From the NCBI GenBank assembly GCA_016125425.1, contig WGLT01000007.1:32204-96203 (forward strand): DNA of 64,000 nt, written 5' to 3'. A program made the translations under genes and the position numbers. Shown here piece after piece: positions 45,049-55,084 of the stretch (positions are counted from its first letter, which is position 1; the number at the start of each line of letters is the position of its first letter). The stretch comes from Alphaproteobacteria bacterium (lineage in GTDB: Bacteria; Pseudomonadota; Alphaproteobacteria; Caulobacterales; Parvularculaceae). The notes under the pieces are model-generated. The model saw only the letters and a list, made by a program, of their open reading frames with translations. It did not search any database and was not told the DNA's origin.

Positions 45049-46962
45049 CTATTTCGCCGCCAGAATGTCGTCGAGCAAGGCGGGCTTTCCTTCTATGCGA
45101 ACAAGATGGGGATAGCGCAGCCCGCCGTGATAATCGACGGAGATGTTTTCATATCGCTCGCCGATCTTGACGATCAGGCGGATCGGGCCGGCGCCTTTGC
45201 GCGCAGCCTGCGTGATTGCGTTTTTAAGACGCGTTTCGTTATAGGCGAAGCCGTCGACGGAGACGATCTTGCCCGCCGTCGTCAGCCCGGCCCGGAAAGC
45301 CGGTCCGTCCCAGCGCACGTCCTTGACGCCGCCCTCTTCGTCCAGAATGAGCCCGATAGAGAAGGTGAAATCGGCCTGCTTGCGACGCTTGTCGTTGGCC
45401 GCATAATAGTCCGAAGGCGTAGCATCGTAGACGAGCCTGTAGCCGCCGCGCGCAATGCCGTCGAGCGGCGCGCCGGGCCCGTGGCCGTCGAGCCGCGCGC
45501 GCAGGAATTCAGCCCAGTCATAGGGATATACGGAGTTCAGCGCGTCGACGACGTCCTTGAAATCATAAGTGTCGACCGTCCAGTCTCCGTTGCGAACGCC
45601 GAAAAACGCCTTGGCGAAATCATCGAGCGACTTCTGGCCGCCGGTCTTTTCGCGGATGAGCGTGTCCGCATCGAGCCAGATCAGTTCGCCCTCGGAATAA
45701 TAGTCCTCGCTGCGCTGCCAGCTCCGCCAGGAGAGCGGCTCGCGCCGCGCGATGATGGGATCGTTCGTTGTGTCCTGCAACGCGCGCCACCGGCGCCCCG
45801 GCCGGTTCATGTCATATGTGGCGGCGGTGAGCGCGATTGCGTCGAGCGTCTGCTGCTTGCTCAGCAGACCCGAACGCGCCGAAAGGACATAGCCCCAATA
45901 TTGAGTCTGCCCCTCATAGACCCAGAGCAGGCTGTCGCGCATCGGAACATCGTAGTTCGGCGTCCACAGATCCGCCGGCCGGCGGAATTTTCCGTTCCAG
46001 GAATGCGTGTATTCATGCGCCAGGAGATCGCGGCCCGGGCCGCCGCTCGCCCAGCCCGTGAAATAATCCGGGCGGACGCTGTTTTCGCTCGAGCGATGAT
46101 GTTCGAGTCCGATGCCGCCGAGTTCGCTCGTGACCGCCGCCAGAAAATCATAATGGTCGAAATGCCGCGATCCATACAGTTTGTCGGCCTGTTCGACGAG
46201 CTTCTTGTGCGCTTCAAGGGCCTGCTCAGGCGCGTCGAGCTCCTGCGGCTCGTCGGCGACCGCGTCCAGAACGATCGGGCTGGCCGGATTGTCGTCCAGT
46301 ACGAATTGTTTGAAATAGGCCCCGGCGAAAACCGGAGAATCGACCAGCGTCTCGTAAGAGACCTGCTTGAAGGTCGTCCGGTCGCCCTTCTTTGAAGCCG
46401 CGCGCAGCGCTGTCCCGTATCGCCAGCCATGCGGCAAAGTGAGAGACGCGGAGACCGGAATGCGGCTCACATAGAAACCTGCGGGATAGAACGAAACGCT
46501 GTTCCATTGCAGATTGAGCATGGCCGGCGTCGCGACGACGCGGCCCTCGCCTTTCCCGCGCGCCGAAAGATACTGGAACTCGACCGTGATCGACTGCGCG
46601 CCCTCCGGCGCGTTCACATGGAGCGCGTACATGTCGATCGCATCGCGTCTCCATTCGAGCTGTTTGCGGCCGGCGCGGATGGTGATCCCGCCCACTTTCG
46701 CCATATCGGCCGACGGGGAATGATGTCCCGGAATCCACGCCGGATAGAGAATGGTCATGGGCCCCGACGCGGCGACCGGAATGGTCTCGCGCACGGAGAA
46801 GACCCCGCGCACGATGTCGCTCGCGTCGACCTCGAGCGTCAGCACGCCCGGATATGGCTCATCCTTCGGCGCCGGCGGGCCTGGCGGCGTCGGAACGGGT
46901 GTTTGCGCGAACGCCGCGCCGGACATCAGGCCGGCGAACAGAACAATAATGAGTCTTCTCAC
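45049..46962 (-). CDS. M61-family metallo-aminopeptidase with PDZ domain
   Basis: Exported zinc peptidase of 637 residues, glycyl-aminopeptidase type. A signal peptide (1-20) leads to an N-terminal beta domain, then the HEYTH zinc site (316-320) with the third ligand E350, then a helical domain and a C-terminal PDZ (about 525-610). It should act in the periplasm. GTG 46962 is the start because a GAGGGGG ribosome site is seven bases upstream and the signal peptide begins there; an ATG 30 codons up is unlikely. It ends 14 bp before matB. Confidence 0.9.
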   Translation of the reverse strand: MRRLIIVLFAGLMSGAAFAQTPVPTPPGPPAPKDEPYPGVLTLEVDASDIVRGVFSVRETIPVAASGPMTILYPAWIPGHHSPSADMAKVGGITIRAGRKQLEWRRDAIDMYALHVNAPEGAQSITVEFQYLSARGKGEGRVVATPAMLNLQWNSVSFYPAGFYVSRIPVSASLTLPHGWRYGTALRAASKKGDRTTFKQVSYETLVDSPVFAGAYFKQFVLDDNPASPIVLDAVADEPQELDAPEQALEAHKKLVEQADKLYGSRHFDHYDFLAAVTSELGGIGLEHHRSSENSVRPDYFTGWASGGPGRDLLAHEYTHSWNGKFRRPADLWTPNYDVPMRDSLLWVYEGQTQYWGYVLSARSGLLSKQQTLDAIALTAATYDMNRPGRRWRALQDTTNDPIIARREPLSWRSWQRSEDYYSEGELIWLDADTLIREKTGGQKSLDDFAKAFFGVRNGDWTVDTYDFKDVVDALNSVYPYDWAEFLRARLDGHGPGAPLDGIARGGYRLVYDATPSDYYAANDKRRKQADFTFSIGLILDEEGGVKDVRWDGPAFRAGLTTAGKIVSVDGFAYNETRLKNAITQAARKGAGPIRLIVKIGERYENISVDYHGGLRYPHLVRIEGKPALLDDILAAK

Positions 46963-47021
46963 GGGAGAGCCCCCTCTCGCTGACGCGGCGTCGGCCGAAG
47001 CCTCGCTCGCTTGTTGGTTGG

Positions 47022-47302
47022 ATGAGCCGGAATTCGCAGTATCGACAAGCAAACCCGATTGTCGAGGTCTTGTCGGCCTCGCCGCGCGCGCCTGCGACGC
47101 CGCGCGGGGCGCCGCTATCCGCTCTGACGCAGCGCGAAATGAATGTCGTGAGGGCCCTGAAAGACGGGCTTTGCATTAGCGAAATCGCGCCGAAGCATCA
47201 CATCAGCATTGCGACGTCGAAGTCTGCCGGGCGCGCATTCTGGAGAAAACCGGAGCGCGCTCCATGTCAAGACTGGTCCGCCTCATCCGTCCCAAAACTT
47301 GA
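47022..47302 (+). pseudogene. frameshifted LuxR/FixJ-type DNA-binding domain
   Basis: The frame from ATG 47022 encodes ALTQREMNVVRALKDGL and EIAPKHHISIAT, the first two thirds of a LuxR-type HTH. At about 47216 one base is missing relative to the family pattern. In the next frame the sequence resumes VEVCRARILEKTGARSM and SRLVRLIRP, then stops at 47302. The reconstruction gives an HTH of normal length without a receiver domain. It is probably an inactivated response regulator fragment. It lies directly upstream of a stand-alone receiver. Confidence 0.65.
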
Positions 47303-47367
47303 TCCAGCGCATACCCGCCAGCACCGGCTCCCGGCATTCTCATGGGCGCATTGGGCCGTGGATAGCG

Positions 47368-47730
47368 ATGTTGTGCGTTCATATCATCGAAGATGATTCA
47401 TCCGTACGCGATGCGCTGGCCGAGCTTCTCACGGCCGACGGCAGGCCTGTACGCGCTTTCGAATCCCCGCAAGCTTTTCTCGAAGCGCCGCCGCCGGGCC
47501 CCGACGATATCGTGGTGCTCGACCTGCATTTCCCGGACGGTTCGGGCGTCGAGGTCGCGAAGCTGCTCAAACGGGACTTTCCCGGCGTCAAGATCATCGT
47601 GGTTTCGGGCGTGCGGGCCGGCCTTCTCGCCCGCGCGCTGATCGCGATCGAACCGGCGGCGAGTTTCAGAAAACCGATTGACGCCGCCGCCTTCGCCGCC
47701 TGCATCAAGACTCTGGCGGCGCGCGCCTGA
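47368..47730 (+). CDS. stand-alone receiver-domain response regulator (FixJ-like)
   Basis: A 120-residue CheY-like receiver with no output domain. It has the acidic pair D9/D10, phosphorylation site D52 in VVLDLHFPDGSG, S80 in place of the usual Thr, and K102 in FRKP. The sequence is closest to FixJ-type receivers. It may hand phosphate to a partner or act as a sink; a cognate histidine kinase is not in the window. ATG 47368 is chosen; the ribosome site is weak. It precedes Lon by 144 bp with a FixK-like box between. Confidence 0.8.
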   Translation: MLCVHIIEDDSSVRDALAELLTADGRPVRAFESPQAFLEAPPPGPDDIVVLDLHFPDGSGVEVAKLLKRDFPGVKIIVVSGVRAGLLARALIAIEPAASFRKPIDAAAFAACIKTLAARA

Positions 47731-47757
47731 AGCCCCAGGGCGAACGCCGCCCGCGGC

Positions 47758-47771
47758 TTGACGCATGTCAA
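47758..47771. promoter_or_regulatory. perfect FNR/FixK-type box upstream of lon
   Basis: TTGAC-GCAT-GTCAA is a perfect dyad for CRP/FNR-family regulators. It lies 104-117 bp before the lon ATG and 28 bp after the receiver gene. The site fits activation of lon by FixK/AadR-type protein under low oxygen. A 13-bp stretch CGCATGTCAATTG that includes the right half is repeated at 47851-47863. Confidence 0.65.
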
Positions 47772-47874
47772 TTGCCGCAATCTCATGCGCCGCTAGCGTG
47801 TTCCGTCCGGCGTTCGCGCGGCCGACCGGCTCGCAGCGCCGACGGCGGGCCGCATGTCAATTGAGGGTGGGACG

Positions 47875-50319
47875 ATGACAAACACCGCCATTCCCCGATC
47901 GCACAAGGAGGAAGCCGGGCGCGCCGACGCCGCCGGCGCGAACATCTCCGGCGAGGGCGACGCCGCGCGCCTGGCGGAGATCGGCAAAAGCCTGCCGGAC
48001 GATCTGATGATCGTCTTGCCGGTTCGCCGAATGGTGCTTTTTCCCGGCGTCACCGCTCCGATCGCGATCGGCCGGCCGGGCTCGATCGCCGCCGCGCAAG
48101 CCGCCGCCGGCGCCGACAAACCCATCGCGGTCGTCATGCAGCGCGAAGCCGAAACCGAAACGCCGCAGCCCGACGATCTCTACAAGATCGGCGCCCTCGC
48201 CCGCATCGAACAATATGTCGTGTCCGATCAGGGGGCGCATCACATCGTGTGCGTCGGCGAAAAACGCGTGCGCCTCAAGGAATTCGCGCCCGGCTACCCG
48301 TTTCTCGCCGCGCGCTTCGAAGTGATCGAGGAGTCGGAGAAAAAATCGCCGGAAATCGACGCGCGGTTTTCAACGCTGAAAGCGCGCGCCCTCGACGTTC
48401 TCAAATACATCGCCGGCGCGCCTGAATCGCTTGTGCTGACGATCATGAATATGGAGTCGCCCGCGCGGCTTGCGGATCTTGTCGCGTATATGACCGATCT
48501 TGAATCGAGCGAAAAGCAGGAGGTTCTCGAGACGATAGAGCTGAAAGCGCGGCTCGACCGCATGCTCAAATTCCTCTCCTACCGCCTGGAAGTTTTGAAG
48601 CTTTCCCACGACATCGGCAAACAAACGCAGGAAACCCTGTCGCGTCAGCAGCGCGAATACATTCTCCGCCAGCAGCTTCGCGAGATACAAAAGGAGCTCG
48701 GCGAAACGGACGGCGCCTCCGAGGAGATCGCCGCGCTCAAGACCAAAATCGAATCCGCCGGCATGCCGGAGGAAGTGCTGAACAAGGCGCTTCGCGACGT
48801 CCGGCGCCTCGAACGCATTCCCGACGCATCGGCGGAATACGGCATGCTGCGCGCCTATCTGGAGACCTTGACGGAGCTGCCCTGGGCCGCGCCCGAAGCG
48901 AAGGCGATCGACATCGCCAAGGCGCGCGAAATCCTCGACGCCGACCATTTCGGTCTGGAGAAGGTCAAACGCCGCATTCTCGAATTCCTCGCCGTGCGCA
49001 AGCTCAACCCCGCCGGCAAGAGCCCGATCCTGTGTCTCGTCGGCCCGCCGGGCGTCGGCAAGACGTCGCTCGGCCAGAGCATTGCGCGCGCCATGGACCG
49101 GAAATTCGCGCGGCTGAGCCTTGGGGGCGTTCACGACGAAGCCGAAATCCGCGGCCACCGCATGACCTATGTGGGCGCCATGCCCGGCAATATTATCGAA
49201 ACCGTCCGGCGGGCCGGATCGCGCGATTGCGTGATGATGCTCGACGAAGTCGACAAGCTGGGCGCGAGCTTTCACGGCGACCCGGCCTCGGCGCTGCTCG
49301 AAGTTCTCGACCCCGAACAGAACGCGACCTTTCGCGACAACTACCTCGCCGTTCCGTTCGATCTGTCAAAGGTCGTCTTCATCGCGACCGCCAATGTGCT
49401 TGAATCCATTCCCGGGCCGTTGCGCGACCGGATGGAGGTGATCGAACTTCCCGGCTACACCGCGGAGGAGAAGCTTGAGATCGCCCGGCGCTATCTTGTC
49501 GGGCGCCAGCGCGAAGCCAACGGCCTCAAGGCCGCGCAGTGCGATCTGACGGACGCCGCGCTGTCGCGCATCATCCGCGACTATACGCGCGAAGCCGGCG
49601 TTCGCACGCTCGAGCGCATGATCGGCGCCGTGCTGCGCCACGCCGCGATGAAAATCGCCGAAAACGGCGCGACGTCCCTGACGATCGACGCCGGCGATCT
49701 GCCCGCCATTCTCGGCGCGCCGAAATTCGAAGACGAACTCGCAATGCGCACGAGTCTGCCCGGGGTCGCGACGGGGCTGGCGTGGACGCCGGTCGGCGGC
49801 GACATACTCTTTATCGAGGCCGCCCGGTCCAAGGGAAGCGGCAAGCTGGTGCTCACCGGCCAGTTGGGCGAAGTCATGAAGGAAAGCGTGCAGGCCGCGC
49901 TGACGCTGCTGAAAAACCGCGCCGCGCAGTTCGATATCGACCCGTCCCTGTTCGACATAACCGATATTCACGTGCATGTGCCGGCCGGCGCGATTCCGAA
50001 GGACGGCCCCAGCGCGGGCGTCGCCATGTTCCTCGCGCTTGTCTCGCTGTTCACCGGCCGCTGCGTCAAAAGCGACGTCGCCATGACCGGCGAAATCAGC
50101 CTGCGCGGCCTCGTGCTTCCTGTCGGCGGCGTCAAGGAGAAAGTCACCGCCGCGGCCCGCGCCGGCATAAAGACAGTCCTGCTTCCGGCGCGAAACAGGA
50201 AGGACTTTGAAGACATCCCGGAAAGCGCCCGCAAAGCGCTCTCCTTCGAATGGCTGGAGACTGTCGACGATGCGCTCATCGCCCTGTGTGCGCACAAGGA
50301 GCGAGCGCAGGCCGGCTGA
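47875..50319 (+). CDS. lon: Lon ATP-dependent protease
   Basis: AAA+ serine protease of 814 residues. The N-domain starts LPVRRMVLFPG. Walker A is GPPGVGKT (390-397), followed by the Walker B DEVDK. The proteolytic dyad is S713 (PKDGPSAG) and K754 (GGVKEK). ATG 47875 is chosen because GAGGG is seven bases upstream; an ATG seven codons earlier lacks a ribosome site. It is not beside clpX or hupB as the housekeeping Lon usually is, and follows a receiver gene and an FNR/FixK box, so it may be a second, oxygen-regulated Lon. Confidence 0.95.
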   Translation: MTNTAIPRSHKEEAGRADAAGANISGEGDAARLAEIGKSLPDDLMIVLPVRRMVLFPGVTAPIAIGRPGSIAAAQAAAGADKPIAVVMQREAETETPQPDDLYKIGALARIEQYVVSDQGAHHIVCVGEKRVRLKEFAPGYPFLAARFEVIEESEKKSPEIDARFSTLKARALDVLKYIAGAPESLVLTIMNMESPARLADLVAYMTDLESSEKQEVLETIELKARLDRMLKFLSYRLEVLKLSHDIGKQTQETLSRQQREYILRQQLREIQKELGETDGASEEIAALKTKIESAGMPEEVLNKALRDVRRLERIPDASAEYGMLRAYLETLTELPWAAPEAKAIDIAKAREILDADHFGLEKVKRRILEFLAVRKLNPAGKSPILCLVGPPGVGKTSLGQSIARAMDRKFARLSLGGVHDEAEIRGHRMTYVGAMPGNIIETVRRAGSRDCVMMLDEVDKLGASFHGDPASALLEVLDPEQNATFRDNYLAVPFDLSKVVFIATANVLESIPGPLRDRMEVIELPGYTAEEKLEIARRYLVGRQREANGLKAAQCDLTDAALSRIIRDYTREAGVRTLERMIGAVLRHAAMKIAENGATSLTIDAGDLPAILGAPKFEDELAMRTSLPGVATGLAWTPVGGDILFIEAARSKGSGKLVLTGQLGEVMKESVQAALTLLKNRAAQFDIDPSLFDITDIHVHVPAGAIPKDGPSAGVAMFLALVSLFTGRCVKSDVAMTGEISLRGLVLPVGGVKEKVTAAARAGIKTVLLPARNRKDFEDIPESARKALSFEWLETVDDALIALCAHKERAQAG

Positions 50320-50346
50320 TCTCCCCGCGTCGCCGGAAGCCGAACC

Positions 50347-50511
50347 ATGGCCCACGCCGAAATTTATGAATACGCCGAACTGGCGATCGCCGGAGCGGTC
50401 GGCGCCGTCATGGCGAAGACGGGAAAGGGGGCGCGCCCATTCTTACGGGACGCCTGCTCGGCGCGCCGCGTCCGTGCGTCATCCGCGGCGCGCACGTCCG
50501 AGACTGCTTGA
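50347..50511 (+). CDS. possible small ORF after lon (doubtful)
   Basis: An ATG frame of 54 codons, 27 bp after lon, with GGAAG seven bases upstream. The first half (MAHAEIYEYAELAIAGAVG) is helix-like and hydrophobic; the second half is Arg/Ser/Ala-rich and looks random. No family is recognised. It may be non-coding spacer before tRNA-Lys. Confidence 0.25.
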   Translation: MAHAEIYEYAELAIAGAVGAVMAKTGKGARPFLRDACSARRVRASSAARTSETA

Positions 50512-50528
50512 CGGCGTGCGCTGAATGC

Positions 50529-50603
50529 TGGTGAGCCCGGATGGGATCGAACCATCGACCTACTGATTAAAAGTCAGTTGCTCTACCGCTGAGCTACGGG
50601 CCC
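50529..50603 (-). tRNA. tRNA-Lys (anticodon TTT)
   Basis: A cloverleaf on the minus strand: acceptor GGGCCCG with CGGGCTC, D-arm GCTC...GAGC, anticodon stem ACTGA/TCAGT around CTTTTAA, T-arm GGTTCGATCC. The anticodon TTT reads AAA and AAG. CCA is encoded at the 3' end (50529-50531). Confidence 0.96.
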
Positions 50604-50650
50604 ACGAAAGCGAAGACTGCGGCGACCGACACGTCTGGAAGGCGCGCCGG

Positions 50651-50683
50651 CAAAAGAAAAGCCGCCGTCGCCTGTCCGGCGGC
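50651..50683 (-). terminator. rho-independent terminator of the tgt operon
   Basis: On the minus strand GCCGCCG, loop GACAGGCGA, CGGCGGC is followed by TTTTCTTTT. It lies 90 bp downstream of the tgt stop and before tRNA-Lys, so it ends the gyrA-side operon. Confidence 0.85.
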
Positions 50684-50773
50684 GGGAGGCTTAGAAGGCG
50701 CGGACCATAATTGCGGCGCCGGCGCCGGTCAACCGCTTAAACGCCCCGGCGCGCGGCGTTTTCGCCGGCGCGA

Positions 50774-51901
50774 TCACAGGACGGATTCGCCGGTCGCGGC
50801 GCGGAAATCCGCGACAAATTCGGAGAATCGCCCGGCCGCCACAGCGGCGCGGATTTCCGCCATCAGCGATTGATAAAAGGCGACATTGTGCCAGGTGAGC
50901 AGCATCGGCCCCAGATATTCCCCCGCCCGGAAAAGGTGGTTCAGATAGGCCTTGGAGTAATCGCGGCTCGCCGGGCACGCGCTCGCCGGGTCGAGCGGCG
51001 CCGGGTCGTCGGCGTATTGCGCGTTCTTGATGTTGATCGGCCCGTTGCGGGTCCAGGCCTGGCCGTGACGGCCGGCGCGGGTCGGCAATACGCAATCGAA
51101 CATGTCGATCCCGCGCGCCACCGCGCCGACGATATCGGCCGGCTTGCCGACGCCCATCAGATAGCGCGGCCTGTCGGCCGGAAGCCGCGGCGCCGTCGCT
51201 TCGAGCACCCGGAACATGACCGCGCGCCCCTCGCCCACCGCAAGCCCGCCGACCGCATAGCCGTCAAAGCCGGTTTCGAGGAGGCGCGCGGCGCTTTCGG
51301 CGCGCAAATCGTCATAATCCGCGCCCTGAACGATACCGAACAGCGCCTGGCCCGGGGCCGATTTTTCTTCAAAGGCGCGCTTGGAGCGTTCGGCCCAGCG
51401 CGCCGAAAGCAGCATGGACCGGCGCGCCGCCTCCTTTTCGATCGGAATCGCCGGACATTCATCGAGCTGCATCTGGATGTCGGCGCCGAGCAGACACTGA
51501 ATCTCGATTGAGCGCTCCGGCGTCAGCATGTGCGCCGAACCGTCGATATGCGAACGGAAGGAGACGCCCTCCTCCGTCAGCTTTCGCAAGGCGCCGAGCG
51601 ACATCACCTGAAAGCCGCCGGAATCGGTGAGGATCGGGCGCGGCCAGTTCATGAATGCGTGCAGCCCGCCAAGCGCGGCGACGCGCTCCGCGCCCGGCCG
51701 CAGCATCAGGTGATAGGTGTTGCCGAGGATGATGTCGGCGCCCGCTTCGCGCACATGGCCGGGCAGCATCGCCTTCACGGTTCCGGCTGTTCCCACCGGC
51801 ATGAAGGCGGGCGTTCTGATCTCGCCGCGCGGCGTTTCGATGACGCCAGTGCGCGCCGCGCCGTCGGTCGCCCGCAAGGAGAAGGAGAAGCCGGCGGTCA
51901 T
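50774..51901 (-). CDS. tgt: queuine tRNA-ribosyltransferase, zinc cysteines replaced
   Basis: Exchanges guanine-34 for preQ1 in tRNAs with GUN anticodons. The 375-residue enzyme has D93 in LTDSGGFQV, the nucleophile D269 in MFDCVLPTR, and GVGKPADIV. The zinc site normally C-x-C-x2-C...H reads S307-A-C309-P-A-S312, with H338 in TWHN. So two of three cysteines are serines, in an otherwise intact enzyme. It is downstream of queA and a phosphatase, in the classic queuosine order. The gene is intact and so probably functional. Confidence 0.95.
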   Translation of the reverse strand: MTAGFSFSLRATDGAARTGVIETPRGEIRTPAFMPVGTAGTVKAMLPGHVREAGADIILGNTYHLMLRPGAERVAALGGLHAFMNWPRPILTDSGGFQVMSLGALRKLTEEGVSFRSHIDGSAHMLTPERSIEIQCLLGADIQMQLDECPAIPIEKEAARRSMLLSARWAERSKRAFEEKSAPGQALFGIVQGADYDDLRAESAARLLETGFDGYAVGGLAVGEGRAVMFRVLEATAPRLPADRPRYLMGVGKPADIVGAVARGIDMFDCVLPTRAGRHGQAWTRNGPINIKNAQYADDPAPLDPASACPASRDYSKAYLNHLFRAGEYLGPMLLTWHNVAFYQSLMAEIRAAVAAGRFSEFVADFRAATGESVL

Positions 51902-51923
51902 CTTTCCAAATCGTCCTTTCGCC

Positions 51924-52475
51924 TCACCGCACGACGCTCGCGGCTTCCGCGCCGCGTTCGATCAGAACGAGTCCGTTCCTGTCCGCTTCGATCGTCGTGA
52001 TCGACGCGTTGGCGGGACGGAAGGAAATCACGTCGTCAAGGCCGAGCGCGGCCCCGACCGCGGCGTTGATCGCGACGAAATGCGAGAAGATAACGGCGTC
52101 GCGCGGCTGCGCGGCGAGATAGGCGAGCAGCGCCTCGCGCCAGCGTCCCTGCGGGGCGGCGGCTTTCGACCATCCGCCCTGCATGAACTCCAAAAGCCAC
52201 TTCTGGCGATCGCCGAGCGGCAATCCCTCAGGCGACGGAATTTCAGCGACTTGGCCGGCAATGCTGACGGACCTCTCCCACAGGCGCGCTGTCGGCTCGG
52301 CCGTCTCGCGCGCCCGCAGAAGCGGGCTCGAAACGATGTCGAGCGGCCCGAATGCGCGGAGCCTTTGCGCGGCCGCCGCCGCCTGGCGACGGCCAAGTTC
52401 GCTGAGCCCCGGATCGTGCTCGACATGCCAGGCCGCCGAAGCTTCGCCATGCCGCACCAGATAGAGCCGCGCCAT
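51924..52475 (-). CDS. histidine phosphatase family protein
   Basis: Phosphoglycerate-mutase-like phosphatase of 183 residues. The catalytic LVRHGEAS (6-13) carries H8 and R7, the [10 protein letters not shown] block the second Arg, and FSHFVAIN the second His. It is short for the family (typical 190-220). It lies between queA (3 bp) and tgt (22 bp), so it may act in the same pathway, or simply be a fixed operon member. The substrate is unknown. Confidence 0.85.
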   Translation of the reverse strand: MARLYLVRHGEASAAWHVEHDPGLSELGRRQAAAAAQRLRAFGPLDIVSSPLLRARETAEPTARLWERSVSIAGQVAEIPSPEGLPLGDRQKWLLEFMQGGWSKAAAPQGRWREALLAYLAAQPRDAVIFSHFVAINAAVGAALGLDDVISFRPANASITTIEADRNGLVLIERGAEAASVVR

Positions 52476-52478
52476 CGA

Positions 52479-53546
<1,068 letters not shown>

Positions 53547-53614
53547 AGTTGAGTGCGTAGTGCCTGTTCCCGGGCGCGCGAGGCGATCTTGCGCACTGCG
53601 CACGACTGGCTGAT

Positions 53615-54061
53615 TTATTCCGCCGTGCGAAAGCTCACGATCCTGGTCGGATTGCGCGGCGGCTCGCCGCGCTGGGCCTTGTCGACATTCTCCATGCCTT
53701 CGACGACCTTGCCCCAGACCGTATACTGATGATCGAGAAAAGACGCGTCGTCGAAGCAGATGAAGAACTGGCTGTCGCCGCTGTCAGGATTGGCCGCGCG
53801 CGCCATCGAGCACACGCCGCGCTGATGGCTGACATCATTAAACTCGGCCTTCAGCTTTTTGCCGGATCCGCCCGTCCCGTTGCCTTTGGGGCAGCCCATC
53901 TGCGCCATGAAGCCGTCGATCACGCGGTGCAGGGTCAATCCGTCATAGAAACCTTCGTCTGCAAGCTCCTTGATGCGGGCGACATGTTTCGGCGCCTTGT
54001 CGGGAAACGTCTCGATGGTCACAGGCCCCGTGTCGAGCGTCAGGATCATTCTGTCGGTCAT
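53615..54061 (-). CDS. cytoplasmic cyclophilin-type peptidyl-prolyl isomerase
   Basis: A 148-residue cyclophilin that isomerises Xaa-Pro bonds. It starts directly with strand [15 protein letters not shown], then [17 protein letters not shown] (active R), [20 protein letters not shown] and [10 protein letters not shown]. No signal peptide, so cytosolic. Its ATG overlaps the stop of the exported cyclophilin by 4 bases (ATGA). The tandem pair of cyclophilins after coaD is a common alphaproteobacterial layout. Confidence 0.93.
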   Translation of the reverse strand: MTDRMILTLDTGPVTIETFPDKAPKHVARIKELADEGFYDGLTLHRVIDGFMAQMGCPKGNGTGGSGKKLKAEFNDVSHQRGVCSMARAANPDSGDSQFFICFDDASFLDHQYTVWGKVVEGMENVDKAQRGEPPRNPTRIVSFRTAE

Positions 54062-54966
54062 TGCAATTCGATCTTTCCGTTTACTTTGCGCGGCGTTTTG
54101 ATGCTGCAAAGGTCGCGCACGAAGCCGTCCTTCACCGCGCCCGCCGCTTCGAGATATTTCCTGAAGGAATCGCTGTCGGTCTTCATGACCTGGACATGCG
54201 GCTTTTCATTGTCGGGCACGTCCGCCGCGATGCGCATTCGCAGGATCGGCGTCGGCCGTTTGGGCGGATCGCCGCGCGCGATTCTGCGCGTATTGTCGAA
54301 ACCGGCGACGACCCAGCCCCACACGGCGTAGCGCCGGTCGAGATTCTGCCGCGCGTCGCCGATCACGAGGAAGAACTGGCTGTTGGCGCTGTTCGGATCG
54401 GTCGCGCGCGCCATCGACATGACGCCCGGACAATGCGCGCCCCAGACCTCGACATGTTTGTCTTCGCGGAAAGAGCGCAGCGATTCCGGCTGCGCGGCCG
54501 CGGGCAAACCGTCGATGAAGCCGACGCGCGCCGCCATGCGATCGCGGCCGATCGCGGCGAAATCGGGAATTTCTTTGGTGTCGTGGGTGAATTCCGCCGG
54601 AATATCCGGCAGGTCCGATCCGCCCGTGCCGTCGCCTTTCGGATCGCCGCCTTGGGCGACGAACCCCTCGATCACGCGATGAAAATTGAGGTCGTCGTAA
54701 AAATGCCTCCGCACGAGCGTCTTGATCTGGGCGACGGTCTTGGGGGCGATATCGGGCCGCATTTCGATCACGACCTCGCCCTGGGGAAGGTCCATCAGAA
54801 TGGTGTTTTCGAGATCGATCGGGCGCCAGGCGTCGGCGGGCGCAGCCGAGACGATGTCGACGGGCCTGAGGACCGGCGTCTTCTCATCCTTGTCCTTGCG
54901 GGCGGCCGCGGGAAGCGCGATCGAAACCGCGACGAGGACGGCGGCCGCTGCGATACTCAACTTCAT
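54058..54966 (-). CDS. periplasmic cyclophilin-type peptidyl-prolyl isomerase
   Basis: A 302-residue cyclophilin with a signal peptide (1-23, LPAAARK), so periplasmic. The domain has FYDDLNFHRVIEGFVAQGGDP, PGVMSMARATDPNSANSQFF and RRYAVWGWVVAGF. It has an extra insertion around 160-200 (MAARVGFIDGLPAAAQ) and a C-terminal extension of about 60 residues, a larger type used by Rhizobiales. The ATG at 54966 is set by the signal peptide. It is first in this subgroup, 118 bp after coaD. Confidence 0.92.
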   Translation of the reverse strand: MKLSIAAAAVLVAVSIALPAAARKDKDEKTPVLRPVDIVSAAPADAWRPIDLENTILMDLPQGEVVIEMRPDIAPKTVAQIKTLVRRHFYDDLNFHRVIEGFVAQGGDPKGDGTGGSDLPDIPAEFTHDTKEIPDFAAIGRDRMAARVGFIDGLPAAAQPESLRSFREDKHVEVWGAHCPGVMSMARATDPNSANSQFFLVIGDARQNLDRRYAVWGWVVAGFDNTRRIARGDPPKRPTPILRMRIAADVPDNEKPHVQVMKTDSDSFRKYLEAAGAVKDGFVRDLCSIKTPRKVNGKIELQ

Positions 54967-55084
54967 GGCGTTTGCTCCTGCCGCCGCCTGGCGGCCGCTC
55001 CGGCCGCTCGGCGGCCGCGAAAACCCCGCTCCCCTATAGCGGCATGCGCGGCGAAAGTCAGGCCGCCTGTCCGCCCGGCGCGCC

